A stretch of DNA of 64,000 nt from Desmodus rotundus (Eukaryota; Chordata; Mammalia; Chiroptera; Phyllostomidae). The stretch covers positions 17,804,739 to 17,868,738 of the forward strand of contig NC_071397.1 in assembly GCF_022682495.2 (NCBI RefSeq), written 5' to 3'. The position numbers and the translations under genes are program-made. Positions within the stretch are counted from its first letter, which is position 1; the number at the start of each line of letters is the position of its first letter. Below are positions 55,691-64,000 of the stretch, piece after piece. The notes under the pieces were generated by a model. That model made no database searches, had not been told where the DNA came from, and was given only the letters and a program-made list of their open reading frames with translations.

Positions 55691-58220
55691 TGGGAGGGAC
55701 AGGTGGGTGGAATGGTCCCCAGCTCAGGGCTGCTTGGCCTGCACAAGGACCACAGGCCAGGCCAGGGGCAGAGGACAGGCAGCAACTCGGGAGGCCTGTC
55801 CGCCGCTCCCTGCTGGGTGCCCAGACCTGGCTTAGAGGTGGTCCACAGGCATCCATCACACAGCAACTGCAGGGAGCGTGTGGCCAACAGGCTGGGGACA
55901 GAGTGTGCCAATCCTTAACTGCTCTCCCTGCCACCATCCCCTCATGTTCCTGGCTACGGCCCGCCTGCCAGCACCGTGCCCTTTCCCTTCTCATCTCCCT
56001 TGCTGAGCCTATCTGCTGTGCCACAGGAACAGCACAAAAGGTGTCAGCAAATGAATTCTTCACTGCCAGGCTGGGCCAGCCAGGCCTGCTGGGTGAACTG
56101 GGCACTTGCTGAGTGGCCCGTGGAACAAGCCATATGCTTTTGTACTTTTCTAAAGGACTGGGGGAGGCACAGGGCCCTGAAAAACCCTTGATACTTTGCC
56201 TATTGATCTGGAATCATGGGAACAGCATGACCCACTTTGCACAAGACGGCTAACCACACTGCCAGGGCCACAGCCTGCCCGACTGCTACAGTCCCTACCT
56301 TCCAAGCTGCACGTGGGCCAGTGACATCACTTCTCAGTAACCCGAGTCACTCTACAGAGAGCTTGGGCGAGCTGGGCCAAGTGGGAACACAGCTGCTCTG
56401 TACAATTGTACTAGCAGGGACCAAGCCCAGGCGCTGAGCCCATGGAAGAGGAGCTCTGGTCCTAAATGCAGCAGAAGAATAAGCCATTCTTTGATCTGGC
56501 TGGTTCCCCACATGCAGACAGGAACGAGGGCTGCTCGCCACCTCCCAGGAACCAGATCACACTGACACCACGCCAAGCACGGCGTCCCCATCTCCTTGGA
56601 CAGGAGTCTGACACCCGTTCAAGCCACGGGGCTTCCCAGGATTACGGGTCATGAAAAGGAGTCATAGGACCCATTAAAAAAAAATTCCAATCTCAACAGT
56701 ATCCCAAAGCTATTAACTCACTAGTTACAGGGCTAGACACAGAAAATGATGACTGTGAAACAAGAGAAGGGTAGGAAACACAGACAGGTAAGTAAATTAG
56801 AATAGATTTTAAAGAATTCCTCTTTCATGCATATTTTTCAAAAGCCACTTCCCACTATCAAATTCAGGAGTGTTTTTGGTTACCATGCAACTATGTTATA
56901 ACAGTGCCTCATTCTAGGTCTCTCACTAAGAAAATACATTAATTGGGCTGGTCATTTTCTATATAAATTACCCTACATTAAAAGAGGCTGTTAGCGAGAA
57001 GTCAGCATACCGTCACCTGAAGTGTACTAAGTGTTTTAGGATTGAGATGAGCCTCCGGCCTGAATTCAAAAGGAACATTGGAACAACCAAAGCATGTATC
57101 ACCTGGAAATCCTGACGCACAAAAGCTGAATCCCCCAATAAGGCAGTGCTCACGCCGAAAACCCATGTGTCTATTCGCTAGCTCTGGCAGGAGCGATGGC
57201 CAGGTGCATCATCTGCATGAGGCTAAATAAGCATTAGGGTTCACTTTGATCGAATATCAAACAGAGTCTGCTGGAGGCTTATGGGAAAACAAGACAAAAC
57301 GATAAGCTTTACTGCAAACCCACCCCTCGCTTTCCATTTAGCTCCCAAAGGGACAACAAAATGTGGGAGGATGGTGGGGAGCACACCCATGGAAGAAGGG
57401 GCTGCGGTTATGGATGGCATAGTAAGTTGCTTCCGTCACAGTTCCGCAGGTGAAGTTGAGGATTAGGATGGAAGCAATTCACGAAGTTATCTGCCTTAAC
57501 AGAAATGCAAATGCTAACTACTCTGGCCAGTATGTCTGGAGGAGGAGAAAGTGAGAGCGCCACTCGGCAAATGAAAAATGCTGGGATCTTGAGGCATATC
57601 TGCTTCAAAGAGTATTGAGGTTTTTAAAAAAAATTATTATAGTAACTACAGTTAATTTCCTAAACCCACACCTAGGCTATCTGCTGACTCCAAAGCAGCT
57701 GAGACCTTTAGGGTCAAACCCGGTTTTTCCTGCTGCTAAGGCAACGGTAGCAGAGAGCTGTCAGCTGGCTTTGGAAGCCCCCTTTCCTGTGAAATCAGTC
57801 AAATTGCATTGCGTTTGGTTTAAAAATGTGTTTATGGCAGATGTTTACCTACGATTTAGCATAACTTTCTCATAATATCCTGTTTTACTTATTTATTTTT
57901 TGAATTGTCACAGTTCCCCTAAAGACAGGTCAACTGAGCTGGCCTTATAAGCAACAAGAGGTCAGGATGAAATTTCCTTCTATCTTCTGTTCTCTCCTCC
58001 CCATCCATCCCTTGTAACAGTCAACTCGTGTTAAGCAGGCATGGGAATGGTCTTCAGACTGGCTGCCAGGAACACAAAAATTAAATGGCACTTTAACTTG
58101 GCAGTTACGATACTGCTTGAATTTATAAAGGTTCTTCTAAGGTGGAGAAAATCTGCTCAGGAATGAGAGGAAGAAACCATACTTTGGTCAGAAATATTGA
58201 AATATAAAACAATGTCATAA

Positions 58221-58440
58221 ACTTGGCTGGTGTGGCTCAGTGGATTGAGTGCAGGCCTGCAAACCAAAGGGTCACCGGTTCAATTCCCAGTGAGGGCACA
58301 TGCCTGGGTTGCAAGCCAGGTCCCTGGCTGGTGGAGCGTGAGAGGCAATCACACATTGATGTTTCTCTCCTTCTCTTTCTTTCTCCCTTCCCCTCTCTCT
58401 AAAAATAAATAAAATCTTTTTAAAAATAAAATAAATACTA
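58221..58440 (+). mobile_element. VES-family SINE
   Basis: Head TTGGCTGGTGTGGCTCAGTG, GGTCACCGGTTCAATTCCCA, CACACATTGATGTTTCTCTC and a long AAATAAATAAAATC-type tail. The B box is well preserved. Target duplication not clear. Confidence 0.92.
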
Positions 58441-59951
58441 AAAAAAAAAACACTGAAGCATAAAGACCCTACGATAAAGAACATCTAACCACTGGCGCAC
58501 AGAACTGAAAACAGAATGCCTTTAGCATGCTGGCATTTAGATAACTACCTCTGGGCTAAATCTTGGTTGGAGAGAAGTATCTGCCATATCCACGGTGGTA
58601 CTGCAGTTCTGACAATCCACAAATCCAGGCTCATTCCCCCCCACCCCAATTCCCCTACTTGCTAAGTTCCATTTTAAGGGCATAACAAACTCTTGTTAGT
58701 AATGACTTTCCCATAATCAGAGGCATTTTTTCCTACTATAGATTATATATGTAGAAAAGAACACAGACCTATTTGGGGCCCTAGATAAGTATTTTAACTG
58801 CAAAATCTGGGTGCTTGCATGTACTGTAAGATACTGTTGCGGGTTAGCTCCAAGGTTAAAGCAGGCTGAACAACCTCATCCTGGTATTATGGACATTTGA
58901 GGGAAATTTTAAAAAATTTACCTTGAACAAAAATAAGATTAGGCAGGTTAGGAGGTAAGCCCCACCTCCCACTCCTTGGTTGCTACCAGTTAATTAAAAA
59001 GCACTATTTTAAGCATTCCTGGCGAAGGACCTTTTTAAAAGCAGTAGAGAGTCACCCCCGTGGTTCTGATCTTAAATGAACCGCCTGCAGTTCTTCCTCC
59101 CTGTCTTCACTCTGACCCTTTCTCAGAAGCCCAGGTTACGCGTTACAAAGGTAACCCTTGTCTTCTTGAGCCTTCGCTGTCGGGACAACTCAACATATAG
59201 CAACTTCAATTTTTATATGACTTAGATACGTTTTCGGTTATGGTGGAACACGCTTTGTACCTTCTCAGGTAAAGCCCAAATCCATGCACAATGATTATCT
59301 ACGGGCAACGCTATAAATGAGGCAGTAAACCAGCTATTACAAATAAAAAGAAGGGAAAAGTGTGATGTACTGACACACGAGCGCCCACAATGGCAGCTTC
59401 CTACGTTCAAGTCCTGGTTACTGAGGGCATTTCCTCCGAGAAAAGGCCCTCCATGCTAGCGACCTGGACCTCTCAACAGAGATATCCTACCTCTGTTCAT
59501 TGCATGATCAGCAAAAGCATTTTACAAGGTGTGGAAGAAACATGTCAAAACAAAAACGCACACACACACCACTTACACATTCAAAACAATTTTTTCCCCC
59601 ACTCAGAGAGAGTCGTATTTTTCTACTTTTGGAAGGTAGAACATACATATATGTGATCTAAGAAACTTAGATGTAGACAATTTTTTCAGCAGTGGAAAGA
59701 GGCAGAGTAACATGATCTTAGAATGTATTCTAGGGGAATTCTTACAGCTGAAGAACAGAATGGTACCATCAAATTCAAAACTCTCCCTCCAGTTCTCAGC
59801 AGGGGAGAATACGGAACCCCACACTCCAAATTCACTTAACCAGTGAATTAACTTTAACCAATAAGCATGTGGAGAGGGGTTTACTGTAGAAAATTACTCT
59901 TGCAGAATTTTATTACCTAAAGGTGCTGACTTAACTTTCGTTTGAAAGAGT

Positions 59952-59966
59952 CAGCAGCAGCAGCAG
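59952..59966. repeat. (CAG)5 trinucleotide run
   Basis: Five CAG units in intron 1, well below expansion-prone lengths. Confidence 0.8.
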
Positions 59967-60429
59967 CGACGGTTCTGTTTCGGGTGAAGCACACTGCCAC
60001 CTGGAAAAAGCAATGCTGATCCCCACACAGAACACTCCTTGCTGGTGCGTGAAGGCCAGCTTGCTGCAGATGGACTTAGAACTCTGTCCTCGCAAACAGC
60101 CCGCGGACAGTAACTAATTAATCGCCGCAAGGCTGCAGTGAGACAAGGTAAAAAGTCCATCAAATGCTGGGAACAGGTCATCCCCACGACTTGTTTTACT
60201 TCAACGCTCCGCAAGCATCCTCAGAACCACTGCCCTTTGCCCTACCAGTCATGAGAAAAGCAGCCGACTCACTAAATTAACAAAGACTTTATGAGTGCCC
60301 GCTATGTGCCAGGCTGTATACTGCTCATTGGGAAAAGGACAGTGACAGGGTATGACCTCCTCCTGAGACATAAAGCTGTAAAGGTGGTAAGACACCTGGG
60401 AGTCGATTGCTTTTGGGTAGCAATGGTTA

Positions 60430-60645
60430 GGAACACCCACTCTGGAGCCTGACAGTGGGTTCAAATCCCTGCTCCACAATTGACTCTACGTAACAATCTC
60501 AGGTAAGTTATTCTGCCTTTCATGCCTTAATTTCCTCATTTGTAAAATAAGCAATTAAGTACCTTCCTCATGTGATTAAGTGAATTAATGTATGTAACAC
60601 GCTCAGAATAGTGCACGACACATAATAAATGCTGCAAACATACTC
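60430..60645 (+). repeat. MIR, near full length
   Basis: CACTCTGGAGCCTGACAGTG, GGTTCAAATCCCTGCTCCAC, TTAATTTCCTCATTTGTAAA, TTAAGTGAATTAATGTATGT and CATAATAAATGCTGCAAACA follow the MIR consensus throughout. Confidence 0.85.
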
Positions 60646-60862
60646 ATCATTACAAAGATCTGCGGCACTGACCCACGTCACATTCAACGCTCAAGGCACA
60701 GTTTGCGCTAAGCACAGATCCAAGTTCACGGCAAACCCAGGGGCATGAAACGTGCCCACATCCACACCTCCCAGCTCGGTGATTCCCTGCTCTGGAGGGA
60801 ATCACGTAACGGTACTTGTGAATCAGGGATTTTTAAGAGTCACCAGGTACATTCCTCTAGAA

Positions 60863-61122
60863 CAGTGACTTTCAACCTTTTCCATCTCATGCTCCATAAA
60901 CTAATTACTAAAATTCTGCAGCACCCCAAAATATATTTTTTGCTGATCTGACAAAAAAAATTGGTACAATTTTGATTCATTCACACCAGACGGCTACTGT
61001 TGTGTGGGTGGTTGTCATTCTTCATTTGACAGTCTAACGGAAGAGAGGTCAGTGCCCCTGACCAGACAGTCAGGTGTGGAATGTTTTAAAACTCCTTGTG
61101 GCACGCTGGGTGAAAATCGCTG
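60863..61122. mobile_element. Non-autonomous hAT-like DNA transposon
   Basis: 260 bp starting CAGTGACTTTCAACCTTTTC and ending GGGTGAAAATCGCTG, giving imperfect terminal inverted repeats CAGYGA-TTTCA. The 8-bp flanks CTCTAGAA and ACCCAGAA share five positions, consistent with a decayed hAT target duplication. No coding sequence. Confidence 0.7.
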
Positions 61123-61214
61123 ACCCAGAACATTAAGAGGATGCTGGTCCATGCCTTCTTGGTGAGCTCTGTATTCGCACCGTCCTCCGGACAGAGTGGA
61201 AGCCAGCCTGGACC

Positions 61215-61290
61215 TCACATGCCGGTTTCGTATTCCCAGAACCTAGCATAACAGAGGAGATGCTCAATGAATTTATTCGTTTACTACAGC
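61215..61290 (+). repeat. L2 3' terminal fragment
   Basis: CCCAGAACCTAGCATAACAG followed by GAGATGCTCAATGAATTTAT is the short L2 terminus. Confidence 0.5.
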
Positions 61291-61769
61291 TAGGTGGCTG
61301 AGCTGGCAAAGGTCTCAGAGCCTGGGTGTTGCCAAAGTCTGAATCCGTATCTCCTGCCCCATGACCTACCATTCCTAAAATTCCCCATACACGGCTTTTT
61401 GAGAAAGCATCTTCACCTGGTTATTGTAAAGAGGATGGTGAAAATACGCATTAGTAGTGTTTGCGTTCATACAGCTTTAACCATGAGAATAAGATACAGA
61501 GATGACTTAACTTTAAATTACACTATCAAAGTAAAAAAGAACAAAAGCCAGTTGTGTTCACCTATGATGTCTGGCAATGAAAGCCTCAGAAATCTCTGTA
61601 ATTAAGACATGTATGCAGAGACAGGGAGAAAGGGGTAGCAATCCCTCTTGGCCTCATTTCCACATGCTCCTCATCACTTCCACAAGACCTCAATCAGTGA
61701 TAAAATTATATGTTTATTTGTTAAGTGTTATAATTACCAGTTACACTGTAATTATCTGCTCATTTGTTC

Positions 61770-61900
61770 ACAATCCCCATTAAGCTCTCAGCTCTTCTAG
61801 AGCAAAACCTCTAATGTTCCCATCTGTATCTCCACAGAGCCTGGACGCATGCCTGGCAGTGCTGGGTCCTGGGTGAGACCATGAATGAATGAGTGAAAGA
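61770..61900 (+). repeat. L2 3' terminal fragment
   Basis: CAGCTCTTCTAGAGCAAAAC, CCATCTGTATCTCCACAGAG, CCTGGACGCATGCCTGGCAG and ATGAATGAATGAGTG match the L2 3' end in sense. Confidence 0.55.
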
Positions 61901-63554
61901 ATGCACGCCTTCAGTTCCCTAGCAGTGGCTTCTCAAGTCTGTCAGCAACTCAAAATTACCTAGGACCTTCAAAACAGAGATTCCTATAAATTCGGAGTCA
62001 ATAGTCCAGAGCCTGAACCATCTGTCTTTTTGAAAAGTTCCCTGGGTAATGCTGACAAGCAGCGCTCTTTCGGAACCACTGCTGTACGTGAGCTTTGCTT
62101 TTGGACGCTAGTGACGTTCCCTGCTGCTCTTGGAGTTCTAGCACCCACATACTGATGGCGCCACACTCCCCGAGTCTGCACTGGGACGGTGGTCAAGGAC
62201 AGAATGCACTTCATTCCTACAAATTTGGTCGTAATTCCCTCCCTGCTTTAACTCCATCATTTCCTTTCAAACCATCTCTCAAGCTGAAATAAAACCCCAT
62301 TAAGTTACCGATCAGTTCTCCTGTCAAACACTGTGTTACATAATACATACCACATATAACCAGCATGCATTAAGTGATGTGAGGTCTTTCTCCATTCTGG
62401 AATGTTGTCAGAAAACATACCACTGTCGGTAGGAGAGATCCCTCAACCTGTCATTTCCTAAACCAAGTGTCAGCAGTGGCCAAGCTTGCGAAAGCTCAGC
62501 GAGGTGGGGAAGATATCTACTCGTTCCTTGTAATCCGCAGCTGCTGTTCTTAGTACACAGGAATTTAGTAACTAGTTGTTTAATCATCCCGAATGGGGGT
62601 GGTGTGGGGTGCCACCAAGTAAATGCCTGCCACCACCAGAAACCACGGCACACACCTGGCCACATCCGGTTGTATCTACTCCTGGGAGGGAGACAAGGTG
62701 TACAATGGGAAGAACCTGGCCACCGGCTGAGATGTGAGCTGTGGCTCAGGCACCGTTATCGTGAGTCCTGAACTGAGCCACTTTCCCTTAGCTTCACTAC
62801 CTGGACTAGCGGACCAAGGCTTCGGGCGAATTTGGTGTCTGTGGAAGGCAGCCTGTAACATGGACCCCAGCGATCCTTCCCTGACTGAGCCAGGGTTGTT
62901 GGAGCAACCAGGAGAGTGCAGCGGAAAGGACGGTGTGCCACTTCTGGGATCAGGCTGTGAGACAGTGACTTTCACCTTGGTCAGGCAGTATGTTTCTCTG
63001 TTTCTCAAATCATGAGCTCTGGGGGAAGCCAGCCGCCGTGCTGTGAGCAGTCCTCTGGGGAGTTCGAAGGGAGCGGGCCCTCTGCCTGACCACCTGAGTG
63101 AGCTCGGAGGCAGACTGTTTGGCCCGGGTCAGCTCCACAGGACTTCAGCGACACTGCAACCTCATCAAAGACCCCGAACCAGAGGAGCCAGAACCACGGG
63201 GCAGAGCCTCTCTGCAGTCCCTGACCCTCAGAGCCTGTGGGAGACAATAAACGGTTTCTGTTAAATCTTGCAGTCCTCTGCTACTCAGCAGTGGGCAGAA
63301 GGCTGAGAGACTAACAAGGTCAGTGGTACTAGGGAAAGAGGTTCTCGGAAGTCAACTCTTTTTCCCCTACCTAGCTTTCCTTTTGGTTACTACACATAAT
63401 CAATGCAGGCCCTAAAAAAATAAATGCTCCCCTTTTGATTTAATTGGAATTGAAAAGAAAATAAAAAGGTCTGCTATCTAAAGTATAGAATTTGGTCATG
63501 AAAACAAAATAGTATTTATTATTAGCATGAAGCTTAACAGACAAGGGAGCTATC

Positions 63555-63705
63555 ACTTATTATCTATTGCATACCTAGCTTTTCAAAGTCTCAATAAGGA
63601 ATTATCCTCATTTTATAGATAAGGATACTGAAGTTCAGAGATTTTAAGTAACTTGGTCAAACAACAAACAGACCCATTTAGTTAGATGCAGGTTTATATG
63701 ACTGA
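63555..63705 (-). repeat. MIR-like fragment
   Basis: CCTCATTTTATAGATAAGGA, TACTGAAGTTCAGAGATTTT and AAGTAACTTGGTCAAACAAC are the antisense MIR core. Confidence 0.7.
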
Positions 63706-64000
63706 GGGTGGCCAACCATCCTGATTTATTGGGACTTGAGTTTCCTGGGATGTAAAAATCGAAGCAAAAATATCAGGAAAAGTCCCAGGACACTGGTTAC
63801 CATACTATGTGTCCAAACAGTGTACTCTTTGAAAATCACCACACAGTTGTGTGGTTTGTATTTTTTTTTTTTTTTACCACACAGTTAATTTTTTAAAAGT
63901 ACATTTGAAAGCTATCATTTTGGCAGTTTATAATCTGCAATAAGTTTTGAAATGTCACGATGAAAATGAAAACCACAAGTCTTTCTAGTCTTTATCTCAG

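Larger units (their letters stand above)
51054..64000 (-). other. ELOVL5: ELOVL5 intron 1 (3' part)
   Basis: Sequence upstream of exon 2 to the window edge. No CpG island or first exon was seen, in keeping with the long first intron known for mammalian ELOVL5. It carries MIR and L2 fragments, one VES SINE (58.2 kb) and a hAT-like element (60.86 kb). The stretches 51.8-53.6, 53.9-55.4, 55.7-58.2, 58.45-60.4 and 61.9-63.5 kb hold no gene that I recognise. Confidence 0.8.

Noticed and set aside
55572..56105. 177-codon open frame, minus strand
   Set aside because: It overlaps an L2 3' fragment inside ELOVL5 intron 1, is low-complexity in Pro, Ser and Cys, and has long overlapping frames on the other strand. 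No family resemblance.
59940..60250. ELOVL5 first exon or CpG island promoter
   Set aside because: A few CpGs and a short CAG run only; no dense CpG, no donor followed by a match to a known leader. Exon 1 probably lies beyond the window.
1..64000. Previously undescribed gene system
   Set aside because: Apart from ELOVL5 and repeats I saw no set of linked genes, no unusual coding block and no structured RNA that I could support.

Overview
The window is mammalian genomic DNA, almost certainly from a bat. It holds seven copies of a tRNA-derived SINE whose head (TGGCTGGTGTGGCTCAGTGG), ACATTGATGTTTCTCT block and CT-rich/AATAAA tail are those of the chiropteran VES family. Ancient eutherian repeats (MIR, L2, MER5A, MER20, MLT1-like LTRs, L1M) and a HAL1-like half-LINE fill much of the rest. 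Microbat is the safe call. The SINE subfamily resembles those I recall from phyllostomid or related bats, but that is inference.

The only protein-coding gene I can support is ELOVL5, on the minus strand. Seven coding exons (exons 2-8 by the usual numbering) lie at 50988-51053, 47606-47793, 30015-30092, 29016-29187, 27218-27342, 24952-25086 and 23514-23654. Every internal splice site is GT-AG. The pieces add up to 897 nt, that is 298 codons plus a stop, with no frameshift. The protein is the ER polyunsaturated-fatty-acid elongase, with its HxxHH box and other ELO motifs intact. The 3' UTR runs leftward from 23513, probably to about 21.8 kb. The non-coding first exon and promoter are not seen and probably lie beyond 64000.

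Layout: 1-21.8 kb is the intergenic flank 3' of ELOVL5, with no gene recognised and repeats of several ages. 21.8-23.65 kb is the terminal exon. 23.65-30.1 kb is the compact exon 4-8 cluster. 30.1-47.6 kb is the large intron 3, which carries a possible solo LTR, a cluster of MER5A copies, a full-length HAL1-like element with an 11-bp target duplication, and an old L1 with a mariner and a SINE nested in it. 47.8-51 kb is intron 2. 51.05-64 kb is part of intron 1 and holds only repeats.

I found no CRISPR array, operon, phage or other novel gene system. The points worth a second look are transposon archaeology inside ELOVL5, a possible 6-bp tandem splice acceptor at exon 7, and lineage changes in an otherwise conserved enzyme. 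Repeat boundaries were read by eye and are approximate unless a target duplication or terminal repeat is quoted.
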